From an uncultured Coriobacteriaceae bacterium (GTDB lineage Bacteria > Actinomycetota > Coriobacteriia > Coriobacteriales > Atopobiaceae), in the NCBI GenBank assembly GCA_900544655.1, contig UQWE01000076.1, positions 1 to 6,268 of the forward strand: 6,268 nucleotides of DNA, read 5' to 3'. This document shows, in pieces, positions 1-6,066 of this stretch (positions are counted from its first letter, which is position 1; each line of letters begins with the position of its first letter). Both the position numbers and the translations under genes were made by a program. The notes below the pieces were generated by a model, which saw only the letters and a program-made list of their open reading frames with translations, was not told the origin of the DNA and made no database searches.

Positions 1-1
1 T

Positions 2-112
2 CACGGTGTTCCCGCCGATGATGTCCCGGCGGCGCAGGTCCCGTCCGTTTCCGATGATGCCTCCTGCGAGGCGCCGGCAGAGCCCTCCGCGGCCACCGAG
101 AAGGCTGAGTAG
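2..112 (+). CDS. C-terminal end of an unidentified protein, possibly the anti-sigma antagonist of the sigma operon (partial)
   Basis: The frame is open from base 2 and ends with TAG at 110-112, giving about 36 residues; the rest lies outside the window. The visible tail is low-complexity, rich in Ala, Pro, Glu, Asp and Ser, and looks disordered, with no domain. Its stop codon directly abuts the ATG of the RsbW-like gene, so the two are almost certainly in one transcript. In known sigB/sigF operons the gene before the RsbW/SpoIIAB kinase encodes a STAS-domain antagonist (RsbV/SpoIIAA), which makes that the leading guess, but nothing in the visible residues confirms it. RsbV proteins normally end without such a long acidic tail, so another upstream gene is possible. 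That the frame is coding is inferred from its abutment to the next gene. Confidence 0.55.
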   Translation, partial: HGVPADDVPAAQVPSVSDDASCEAPAEPSAATEKAE

Positions 113-508
113 ATGATGGCAACGACAGAAGAAGAGCAGCAGATGCCCGTTTCCCTTTCCGTTCCCGCGAGCGCCTCGTTCGCGCGTCCCGTGCGCATGC
201 TCGCGGCGAACCTTGCCGTGCTCGCCGGCCTCTCCGTCGACGGCGTCGAAGACGTCCGCATGGCCGCCGAGGAAGCCTTCGTGTGGTGCTGCGCCACCAA
301 GCCCGAGGCCTGCGAGGTTAGCTTTGACGCGAGCGGAGACGCCCTCACCATGACCTTTGCCCTTGGCGAGGCCGAGCCGGAGGATGACCAGATCGCTACG
401 TATGCGGAGCTCATCCTTACCGCCGTCTGTGACGAGTGCGAGCTCGATGACGAGGCACACACGCTTTCGCTCACGCTCCAGAAGAATGTGGATGCCCTTG
501 ATGCCTAG
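113..508 (+). CDS. RsbW/SpoIIAB-like anti-sigma factor with a degenerate GHKL ATPase domain
   Basis: A 131-residue cytoplasmic protein. Residues 12-60 read like the start of an RsbW/SpoIIAB kinase: a beta strand ending in PASASFARPVR, a helix, then the N-box helix DVRMAAEEAF. In the family this helix is followed by beta strands and a G1 box (DxGxG), and the protein binds the sigma factor and phosphorylates a STAS antagonist using ATP. Here the usual E-A-x-x-N reads E54-A-F-V-W58, so the Mg-coordinating Asn is Trp. No DxGxG follows the strand ALTMTFAL (77-84); an acidic stretch is there instead. The length is slightly below the usual 140-160. The start at 113 is favoured by GAGAAGG at 98-104 (8-nt spacing); ATG at 116 is the alternative. 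The gene directly abuts the upstream stop and overlaps the sigma gene, the classic rsbW-sigB arrangement. Sigma binding is inferred from this context; ATP binding is doubtful. Two Cys (59, 60) follow the Trp. Confidence 0.72.
   Translation: MMATTEEEQQMPVSLSVPASASFARPVRMLAANLAVLAGLSVDGVEDVRMAAEEAFVWCCATKPEACEVSFDASGDALTMTFALGEAEPEDDQIATYAELILTAVCDECELDDEAHTLSLTLQKNVDALDA
480..484 (+). promoter_or_regulatory. Weak Shine-Dalgarno for the sigma factor gene, inside the anti-sigma gene
   Basis: AGAAG lies 7 nt before the ATG at 492. Three in-frame ATGs (486, 492, 501) follow within 18 bases, so this site bears on the start choice. At 6 or fewer nt the ATG at 486 would be too close. For 501 the nearest candidate is a poorer GTGGA at 488-492. 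The site lies in the coding sequence of the preceding gene, so ribosomes finishing that gene would keep it accessible, which is consistent with translational coupling. Confidence 0.4.
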
Positions 509-1358
509 TGATTCCAGAGAGCTTACGAGCGAGCAGCGAGCCCAGGCGCGTCGCGAGGCTGCCGCTGCCGTGCGTGACCTGCCTGCCACCCCAAAGGGCA
601 AGCTGGCTTGGGACAAGGAACGCACTCGTGAGCTATTCCGCCTTTATAAGGAGGAGGGAGACGAAGACGCCCGAGACGAGCTCATCATGAGTCACCTCAA
701 CCTCGTTCGCTTCCTCTCCACAAAATTCAAGAATAGGGGAGAGCCCCTCGATGACCTCGTCCAGGTGGGCACGATCGGCCTTATCAAGGCGATCGACCGC
801 TTTGACCCCGAGCGTGGCCTCGAGTTCACCACCTATGCCACGCCCACCATCCTGGGAGAGATCAAGCGCCACTTCCGCGACAAGGGCTGGAGCGTCCGCG
901 TGCCGAGGCGTCTGCAGGAGCTCTCAGCCAAGGTCAACCAGGTGACGGACGAGCTCACGAAGGAGCTCCAGCGCTCGCCTTCGACCGAGGAGGTCGCTTC
1001 TCGCCTTGGCGTGAGCGTCGACGAGGTCCTCGAGGCGATGGAGTCCTCGAGTGCCTATAGCTCCGTGCCTCTCGAGGGCGGGAACAACGAGGACGAGGAC
1101 GCCCCCGCCGTCATCGACCACTACGCGAGCGTCGACCAAGACCTCGCCGCCTCGGACGACCGCATGGTCATCGAGGACACGATCCGCGAGTTCTCCCCGC
1201 GCGAGCAGGAAGTCGTCCACATGCGCTTCGACGAGGGTCTCACTCAGGTCGAGATAGCCAAGCGCCTGGGAATCTCCCAGGTCCAGGTGAGTCGTCTTCT
1301 GCGTCGCACGCTCAAGAAGCTTCAAGACAAGATCGACCCGGAAGGCCTTATGCGATGA
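492..1358 (+). CDS. Alternative RNA polymerase sigma factor, SigB/SigF/SigG subfamily of sigma-70
   Basis: A protein of 288 residues (285 if ATG 501 is used) that would direct RNA polymerase to an alternative promoter set. Region 2 runs from about residue 61 (RDELIMSHLNLVRFL) through a core-binding DLVQVGTIGLIKAIDRFDP block to the -10 recognition helix F112-TTYATPTILGEIKRHFRDKGW133, followed by VRVPRR; this is the SigB/SigF/SigG form. Region 3 is about 143-195. An acidic linker (NNEDEDAP) precedes region 4 at 234-278, with FSPREQEVV and the helix-turn-helix IAKRLGISQVQVSRLLRR. There is no extracytoplasmic-function signature and no region 1.1. The frame stays open upstream to 357, but that part overlaps the anti-sigma gene and has shadow composition. 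The gene overlaps its putative anti-sigma partner by 17 bp and the next gene by 4 bp. By analogy it governs a stress or envelope regulon, but the target genes cannot be read from this window. Confidence 0.93.
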   Translation: MPLMPSDSRELTSEQRAQARREAAAAVRDLPATPKGKLAWDKERTRELFRLYKEEGDEDARDELIMSHLNLVRFLSTKFKNRGEPLDDLVQVGTIGLIKAIDRFDPERGLEFTTYATPTILGEIKRHFRDKGWSVRVPRRLQELSAKVNQVTDELTKELQRSPSTEEVASRLGVSVDEVLEAMESSSAYSSVPLEGGNNEDEDAPAVIDHYASVDQDLAASDDRMVIEDTIREFSPREQEVVHMRFDEGLTQVEIAKRLGISQVQVSRLLRRTLKKLQDKIDPEGLMR

Positions 1359-2695
1359 GCCTACAGAAACTAACCTCCGAGGAGCGAGAGGAGTCCTATC
1401 GCTCCGCGAGGCTCGTTGCCGTACGCGCGTGGGCATTCATCGGCTGTGCCATTGCGTTTGCCATCATCCTCGCGGTCCTCGGGCGTGTGAGCTCTGCGGT
1501 CATATGCCTCTCCGTCGGCGCCATCGTGGGGTTCATCTGCAGCTCGATCACCAACTGGTTCGAGCGCCATGGCGTTAGCAGGGGCATCGGCGCCCTGCTC
1601 TCGCTCGTGTTGGTCATCGGTGTGGTCCTCGCGTTCCTCATCTGGCTGGTGCCGCTGTTCGTCAGCCAGCTGAGCCAGATGCTCGACCGCGTTCCCTCGC
1701 TGTTCGCGCAGTCCCAGGAGTTCGTGCAGCATCTCTTCTCTTCCTACGGCTTCGCCGAGACCGCGGACTTCCAGGCCAACGTCCAGTCCCTGCTCGTCGG
1801 GCTTACCGACGTGGGCACCACGCTCGTGAGCAAGCTCGCTGGCTGGCTTTCCCGGGCGTTCGTCCCCAACGTCATGAGTCTCGTGAACACCATCGTGATG
1901 TCGTTCCTCGGCCTCTTCATGGCCTATTGGTTTGCGAAGGACTATCCGCTGATCATGCGCGAGCTCGGCGTCATCGCGGGACCCCGCCACGCCGAGGACC
2001 TCGCGCTCCTCGTCGCGGTCCTCGGGCGCTCCGTCGGCGGCTACATGCGCGGCATCGTGGTCACGAGCATCATCGATGGCGTCCTGGCCTATATCGGGTT
2101 CACGATCTGTGGGAACCCCTATCCTGGCCTGATGGCCCTCGTCGCGGGAGTCCTGCATTTCGTTCCCGTCATCGGTCCCTTTACGGCCTCGTTCCTCGCT
2201 GCGCTTGTCGGCCTTCTCGTGAATCCCGTGGTCGCCTTCTGGTCATTCGTGCTTTCTGACATGGCGCAGAACTTCACGGATAACGTCCTGAGCCCCCTCG
2301 TGATGCGCAGTGCCGTCAAGATCCATCCCGCCATGAGCCTCATCGGCGTCACCGTGGGCGCGAGCCTCGGTGGGGCGTTGGGTATGGCTCTGGCCGTGCC
2401 GCTCACCGCCGCCGTCAAGGGAGCCTTCATCTACTTCTTCGAGAACAAGACGGGCAGGCAGCTCGTGAGCTGGGAGGGCGCCTTCTTCAAGGGCACGCCC
2501 TTCCACCACCCGGATGGCACGCCGGTGCCCTCGTTCGACGCCCTCGACGATGACTCCTTCCTCGAGAGGTCCCTGATCATCGACCCCAGCACCATGGACG
2601 GGGTGGAGGCGGAGGAGCGTCCTGACGCGGAGAAGCCCATCCTCGCGGAGACTCTCCGCCAGCAGCTCGAGGAGTTCAAGCGCCTGCGCAAGTAG
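1355..2695 (+). CDS. AI-2E family transporter (PerM/UPF0118-type membrane protein)
   Basis: A 446-residue integral membrane protein. Hydrophobic segments lie near residues 25-43, 46-66, 78-104, 172-194, 231-252, 256-275, 277-300 and 326-361. A soluble, amphipathic stretch (about 105-170) separates the third and fourth, as is typical of the family. The signatures are PVIGPFTA (271-278) and the block from VKIHP (321-325) to GALGMALAVPL (340-350). Characterised members are linked to AI-2 export or to sodium/proton antiport, so the substrate here is open. The C-terminal tail of about 80 residues (365-446) is longer than usual, acidic in the middle, and ends in a charged helix (LRQQLEEFKRLRK) that could form a short coiled coil. 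The start ATG overlaps the sigma stop codon (ATGA), so translation is probably coupled and the gene is expressed with the sigma factor. The N-terminal 20 residues are charged and cytoplasmic; I see no signal peptide. Confidence 0.92.
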   Translation: MSLQKLTSEEREESYRSARLVAVRAWAFIGCAIAFAIILAVLGRVSSAVICLSVGAIVGFICSSITNWFERHGVSRGIGALLSLVLVIGVVLAFLIWLVPLFVSQLSQMLDRVPSLFAQSQEFVQHLFSSYGFAETADFQANVQSLLVGLTDVGTTLVSKLAGWLSRAFVPNVMSLVNTIVMSFLGLFMAYWFAKDYPLIMRELGVIAGPRHAEDLALLVAVLGRSVGGYMRGIVVTSIIDGVLAYIGFTICGNPYPGLMALVAGVLHFVPVIGPFTASFLAALVGLLVNPVVAFWSFVLSDMAQNFTDNVLSPLVMRSAVKIHPAMSLIGVTVGASLGGALGMALAVPLTAAVKGAFIYFFENKTGRQLVSWEGAFFKGTPFHHPDGTPVPSFDALDDDSFLERSLIIDPSTMDGVEAEERPDAEKPILAETLRQQLEEFKRLRK

Positions 2696-2757
2696 CGCGT
2701 CGGATGATGCAGGCGTTCGCGCGCCACGTGCGCGGGGAGCGGCGCGGCAGACGCGCT
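2694..2757 (+). repeat. Inverted repeat in the transporter trailer, with inner GC-rich hairpins
   Basis: AGCGCGTC at 2694-2701, starting inside the stop codon, is exactly complementary to GACGCGCT at 2750-2757. The 48 nt between them hold two mutually exclusive inner stems: CGCGC/GCGCG (2720-2724 with 2730-2734) or CGCGCC/GGCGCG (2720-2725 with 2741-2746). The RNA could therefore fold into a branched or switching trailer ahead of the terminator hairpin. In DNA this GC-rich short perfect stems are expected by chance, so function is not established. The 2696-2771 stretch has no coding signal I can support. Confidence 0.4.
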
Positions 2758-2771
2758 CAATCGAATCTTGT

Positions 2772-2807
2772 GAAGGGTCGGGGCTCTGCTCCGGCCCTTC
2801 GTCGTTT
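2772..2807 (+). terminator. Rho-independent-type terminator ending the sigma/transporter operon
   Basis: A 13-bp stem pairs 2772-2784 with 2788-2800 around a 3-nt TCT loop, followed by GTCGTTT. Two of the pairs are G-U wobbles in the + strand RNA (2778 with 2794, 2782 with 2790); in the opposite strand they would be A-C mismatches. The hairpin therefore fits + strand transcription. The U-tract is poor, broken by G and C, so termination may be partial or assisted. It lies 76 nt after the transporter stop and just before the alaS promoter. Confidence 0.75.
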
Positions 2808-2810
2808 CCA

Positions 2811-2839
2811 TTCATCCGCGTAGCCGCTCGCGGTATACT
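2811..2839 (+). promoter_or_regulatory. Probable housekeeping-sigma promoter for alaS
   Basis: TATACT at 2834-2839 matches the TATAAT -10 consensus at five of six bases and is the only clear AT-rich block in this GC-rich gap. A weak -35 (TTCATC at 2811-2816, three of six) sits at a 17-bp spacing. Transcription would start near 2846, giving a leader of about 38 nt. That is too short for a T-box or other large riboswitch. The -10 is preceded by CGG rather than an extended TG motif. Confidence 0.6.
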
Positions 2840-2872
2840 TACGGGCTGTATGCGCTGACATCACCCGATTGT

Positions 2873-2878
2873 AGGGGA
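2873..2878 (+). promoter_or_regulatory. Strong Shine-Dalgarno for alaS
   Basis: AGGGGA lies 5 nt before ATG 2884. It is the strongest-looking ribosome binding site in the window and fixes the alaS start, which agrees with the family-typical N-terminus beginning at the conserved IRSTFLKFF helix. Confidence 0.8.
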
Positions 2879-2883
2879 GAGAT

Positions 2884-5541
2884 ATGAGCACCGCCGATTT
2901 CCCGTCCATGACCACCGCCGAGATTCGCTCGACCTTCCTCAAGTTCTTCGAGGAGCGCGGCCTGAAGCTGTATCCCAGCTCCTCGCTCGTTCCTGATGAC
3001 CCCTCGCTGCTTCTTGCCAACGCTGGCATGAACCAGTTCAAGGAGTACTACCAGGGCAAGAAGACGATGAAGGAGATTGGCGCCTGCAGCTGCCAGAAGT
3101 GCGTGCGCACCAACGACATCGACTGCATCGGCGAGGATGGCCGTCACCTCTCCTTCTTCGAGATGCTCGGCGACTTCTCCTTCGGCGGAGTTTCCAAGGC
3201 GCAGGCCTGCGCCTGGGCCTTCGAGCTCATCACCGAGAAGTTCCACCTCCCGGTCGAGCGCCTCTACTTCACCATCTTTACGGATGACGACGAGACGCAT
3301 GACGTCTGGCGCAGCCTCGGCGTCCCGGAGGACCACATCTCCCGCCTCGGCGAGGATGACAACTTCTGGGCCGCTGGCCCCACCGGCCCCTGCGGTCCCT
3401 GCTCCGAGATCTACTTCGACCAGGGCGAGGACGTGGGCTGTGGCAAGCCGGATTGCGCCCCCGGCTGCGACTGCGACCGCTTCCTCGAGTTCTGGAACCT
3501 CGTGTTCACCCAGTTCGACCGCCAGGAGGACGGCTCGCTACCGGAGCTTCCGCACCGCAACCTCGACACGGGCATGGGTCTCGAGCGCATGGCCGCCATC
3601 ATGCAGCACAAGAGCGCCAACTATGACGGCGACCTCATGCAGAGCCTCATCGCCCTTGGCGAGGAGATCTCCGGCAAGACCTATGACGCCAACGATTACT
3701 CCGGCGCCTCCCGCAGCCTCCGCATCATCGCGGACCACGCCCGTGCCGTTGACTTCATGATCTCCGACGGCATCCTGCCGGGCAACGAGGGTCGCGAGTA
3801 CGTCCTTCGCCGCCTGCTTCGTCGCGCCGTGTTCCACGGCCGCCTGCTGGGCATCGAGGGCGCCTTCCTCACCAAGTTCATCGATGAGGTCAACCGCCTC
3901 ATGGGCGAGGCCTATCCCGAGCTGCTCAAGAACGTCGCGCTCGTGAAGGGCATCGTCGCCGCCGAGGAGGAGCGCTTCTCCACCACGCTCGACACCGGGC
4001 GCACCTATCTCGACGAGGCCATCGCCGGTCTTGCCGAGGGTGCGGTCCTTCCGGGCGAGGTCGCCTTCAAGCTGCACGACACCTACGGTTTCCCCATCGA
4101 CCTCACGGTCGAGATTTCCGCCGCCGCCGGTCACGATGTCGACATGGACGACTTCGACGCCTGCATGACCGAGCAGAAGGAGCGCGCTCGCGCCAACGCC
4201 AACCGCGATGCCTGGGGTGACTTCAACAACGTCTGGACCGAGCTCTCCGATAAGCTCGCCGCCACCGAGTTCGAGGGCTATGACAAGAACGCCGTCGAGG
4301 ATGCCCGCGTTGTCGCCATCGTCGCGAACGGCGAGTCCGTCGAGCGTGCCGAGGCTGGCGCTGACGTCGAGGCCATCCTTGACCGCACCCCGTTCTACGC
4401 CGAGATGGGCGGCCAGGTGGGCGACACCGGCACCATCAGCGCTGAGGGCGTCGAGCTCGAGGTGAGCGACACCAAGGCCCACAACGGCCTCTTTGCTCAC
4501 ATGGCTCACGTCGCCGAGGGCGCCGTCTCCGTGGGTGACGTCGTCTGCGCCGCCATCGATGCCCACCGTCGCGAGCTCATCCGTCGCAACCACACCGCCA
4601 CGCACCTGCTCGACGCCGCCCTCAAGACGGTTCTCGGCGAGCACGTCAGCCAGGCTGGCTCCCTTTGCGACGATTCGCGTCTGCGCTTTGACTTCACTCA
4701 CTTCGAGGCCCTCACGGCCGAGCAGCTCCACGAGGTCGAGGACCTCGTGAACGTCGAGATCTTCGCCGCCAAGCCCGTCGTGACTCGCGTCTGCAGCATC
4801 GACGAGGCCAAGGAGGCCGGCGCCATCGCCCTGTTCGGCGAGAAGTACGGTGACGTCGTGCGCATGGTCTCCGTGGGCAACGAGGACCAGCCCTTCAGCC
4901 GCGAGCTGTGCGGTGGCACTCACGCCCGTAACTCCTCAGAGCTCGGTCTCTTCAAGATCGTCTCGGAGAGCTCGACCGGCTCCAATGTCCGTCGCATCGA
5001 GGCCGTGACGAGCCTCGGCGCGCTTGCCTGGCTTGACGAGCGCAATGAAGCCCTCGACGCCGTCGCCTCCGAGCTTAAGTGCCGCCCCGAGGACGCCGCT
5101 AGCCGCATCGCGGACATGAAGGCCACCGCCCGTGACCTCGAGGGCAAGCTCAAGCAGGCCCTCCTTGGCGGTTCCTCTGACAAGATCCAGACGGCCATGG
5201 CCGCCGCCATCGATTGCGGCTCCTACAAGGCGGTCATCGCTCGCATGGACGGCCTGGAGGCCGGCCAGCTCCGCGAGGCTTGGGATGCTATCCGTGACAA
5301 GGCCACCGGAGACGTCGCGTGCTTCCTCGCCACGAACACGCCCGAGGGCAAGGTCGCGCTTCTCGCCGCCGCGACTGACGGTGCCGTTGCTGCTGGCTTC
5401 GGCGCTGGCGACGTGATTCGCAACGTCGCTAGCTACGTTGGCGGCCGTGGCGGTGGACGTCCGAACATGGCCCAGGCTGGCGGCAAGGATGCCTCCGGCA
5501 TCGACGCCGCGCTCGCTGCCGCCCGCGAGATGCTCTCCTAG
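2884..5541 (+). CDS. alaS: Alanyl-tRNA synthetase (AlaRS)
   Basis: 885 residues, a normal length (E. coli has 876). It charges tRNA-Ala with alanine at the cost of ATP in the cytoplasm. The class II core starts with the IRSTFLKFFEERG helix and SSSLVP. Motif 2 is RHLSFFEML (87-95) and motif 3 GMGLERM (230-236). A four-Cys knuckle (C186, C191, C195, C197) lies between them. The editing (SAD) domain has the zinc and catalytic set HTATH (H570, H574) and CGGTH (C676, H680), so mischarged Ser or Gly can be cleared. The C-terminal C-Ala/DHHA1 domain ends in GGRGGGRPNMAQAGG, followed by a short helix. The domain order is complete, with no frameshift. The gene has its own promoter and strong RBS and leads an operon with ruvX 66 nt downstream. 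No tRNA-responsive leader is visible. Confidence 0.99.
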   Translation: MSTADFPSMTTAEIRSTFLKFFEERGLKLYPSSSLVPDDPSLLLANAGMNQFKEYYQGKKTMKEIGACSCQKCVRTNDIDCIGEDGRHLSFFEMLGDFSFGGVSKAQACAWAFELITEKFHLPVERLYFTIFTDDDETHDVWRSLGVPEDHISRLGEDDNFWAAGPTGPCGPCSEIYFDQGEDVGCGKPDCAPGCDCDRFLEFWNLVFTQFDRQEDGSLPELPHRNLDTGMGLERMAAIMQHKSANYDGDLMQSLIALGEEISGKTYDANDYSGASRSLRIIADHARAVDFMISDGILPGNEGREYVLRRLLRRAVFHGRLLGIEGAFLTKFIDEVNRLMGEAYPELLKNVALVKGIVAAEEERFSTTLDTGRTYLDEAIAGLAEGAVLPGEVAFKLHDTYGFPIDLTVEISAAAGHDVDMDDFDACMTEQKERARANANRDAWGDFNNVWTELSDKLAATEFEGYDKNAVEDARVVAIVANGESVERAEAGADVEAILDRTPFYAEMGGQVGDTGTISAEGVELEVSDTKAHNGLFAHMAHVAEGAVSVGDVVCAAIDAHRRELIRRNHTATHLLDAALKTVLGEHVSQAGSLCDDSRLRFDFTHFEALTAEQLHEVEDLVNVEIFAAKPVVTRVCSIDEAKEAGAIALFGEKYGDVVRMVSVGNEDQPFSRELCGGTHARNSSELGLFKIVSESSTGSNVRRIEAVTSLGALAWLDERNEALDAVASELKCRPEDAASRIADMKATARDLEGKLKQALLGGSSDKIQTAMAAAIDCGSYKAVIARMDGLEAGQLREAWDAIRDKATGDVACFLATNTPEGKVALLAAATDGAVAAGFGAGDVIRNVASYVGGRGGGRPNMAQAGGKDASGIDAALAAAREMLS

Positions 5542-5599
5542 GGCTCGCGTGGCTTCGCTCACTCTCGCATATGACCACCTCGCCGGTGCCGTCGCGGGA

Positions 5600-5615
5600 G
5601 CCCTCTCATGAGGGC
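5600..5615 (+). other. Hairpin at the ruvX start codon
   Basis: GCCCTC (5600-5605) can pair with GAGGGC (5610-5615) around a TCAT loop. The start codon at 5608-5610 is partly in the loop and partly in the stem, and the last base of the GGGAG ribosome binding site (5596-5600) is also paired. The stem is perfect but only 6 bp; such stems are common in DNA of this composition. Confidence 0.35.
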
Positions 5616-6030
5616 CCTCGCGCTTGACATCGGCGAGGTGCGTATCGGCATCGCCGCGAGCGATGCCTCCGGCCGTGTCGCCAGCCCCGTGAAGGTGCTG
5701 CCCGCCGCGGAGGTGCTGTCGTGCGCCAAGACGTTCCGCCGCATCCTCGAGGACTATGAGCCCGAGGTTCTCGTCTGCGGGCGACCCCAGACGATGTCCG
5801 GCGAGGACGGTCCCCAGGCGGAGCGCGTCATGGCTCAGGCCCGCTCCATCGCGGAAGCCTGCGACCTTCCGCTTGAGTTCGCCGACGAGCGCCTCTCCAG
5901 TTCGGAGGCAAAGAGGATCCTGCGTGAGCAGGGCCTCAACGAGAAGCAGATGCGTGGCAAGGTCGACATGATTGCCGCGTCTCTCTTCCTGCAGGCCTGG
6001 CTTGACTCGCGAGGGTCGTGCGACAGGTAG
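5608..6030 (+). CDS. ruvX: RuvX/YqgF family protein (putative Holliday junction resolvase-like, pre-16S rRNA nuclease)
   Basis: A 140-residue cytoplasmic protein, the usual length. It has an RNase H-like fold: the first strand carries the catalytic Asp in MRALALDIG (D7), followed by RIGIA. Further signatures are GRPQTMSGEDGPQAE, the DERLSS motif (D93, E94) with EAKRIL after it, and the C-terminal KVDMIAASLFLQAWLD with D120. The acidic residues D7, E94 and D120 fit the expected metal-binding set. Family members in E. coli and others process the 5' end of 16S rRNA, and some cut Holliday junctions; which applies here cannot be told from sequence. GRPQ replaces the more common GLP motif, a minor change. 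The GGGAG at 5596-5600 is 7 nt before ATG 5608. The gene sits 66 nt after alaS and 36 nt before the next gene, as in many Gram-positive alaS-ruvX-mltG clusters. Confidence 0.95.
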   Translation: MRALALDIGEVRIGIAASDASGRVASPVKVLPAAEVLSCAKTFRRILEDYEPEVLVCGRPQTMSGEDGPQAERVMAQARSIAEACDLPLEFADERLSSSEAKRILREQGLNEKQMRGKVDMIAASLFLQAWLDSRGSCDR

Positions 6031-6054
6031 TCTACGCGCCCGCCGGCGCAGTTC

Positions 6055-6060
6055 GGAAGG
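6055..6060 (+). promoter_or_regulatory. Shine-Dalgarno for the last (partial) gene
   Basis: GGAAGG lies 6 nt before ATG 6067 and is the main support for that start. There is no promoter-like AT-rich block in the 36-nt gap after ruvX, so this gene is probably read from the upstream transcript. Confidence 0.7.
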
Positions 6061-6066
6061 TCACCT

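Noticed and set aside
357..500. An N-terminal extension of the sigma factor frame back to ATG 357
   Set aside because: The extra residues overlap the anti-sigma gene, are Arg/Ser/Met-rich without family similarity, and no known SigB-type factor has such an extension. The sigma gene begins at 492 or 501.
2725..2730. CACGTG palindrome as an operator
   Set aside because: A single 6-bp palindrome in GC-rich trailer sequence, with no second copy and no neighbouring promoter.
2804..2836. A SigB-type promoter (GTTTCC ... CGGTAT) before alaS, which would suggest control by the neighbouring sigma factor
   Set aside because: The two elements are separated by 21 nt, while SigB-type promoters use about 12-15. 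The TATACT -10 overlapping the same spot explains the AT-rich block better.
2840..2883. A T-box or other tRNA-sensing leader for alaS
   Set aside because: The leader from the predicted start site is only about 38 nt, with no room for specifier and antiterminator structures.
3538..4923. A 461-codon open frame on the - strand opposite alaS, and similar long - strand frames at 1370-2158, 924-1436 and 4936-5562
   Set aside because: They lie entirely opposite well-recognised genes, have no RBS or recognisable motifs, and their low-complexity composition is what third-position GC bias produces on the opposite strand.
5571..5627. An 18-codon leader-peptide-like ORF overlapping the ruvX start
   Set aside because: There is no ribosome binding site before its ATG, and its codons show no meaningful pattern.
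6036..6049. A GCGCC-CGCC-GGCGC hairpin after ruvX as a terminator
   Set aside because: The stem is only 5 bp, there is no U-tract after it, and the next gene's RBS follows directly.
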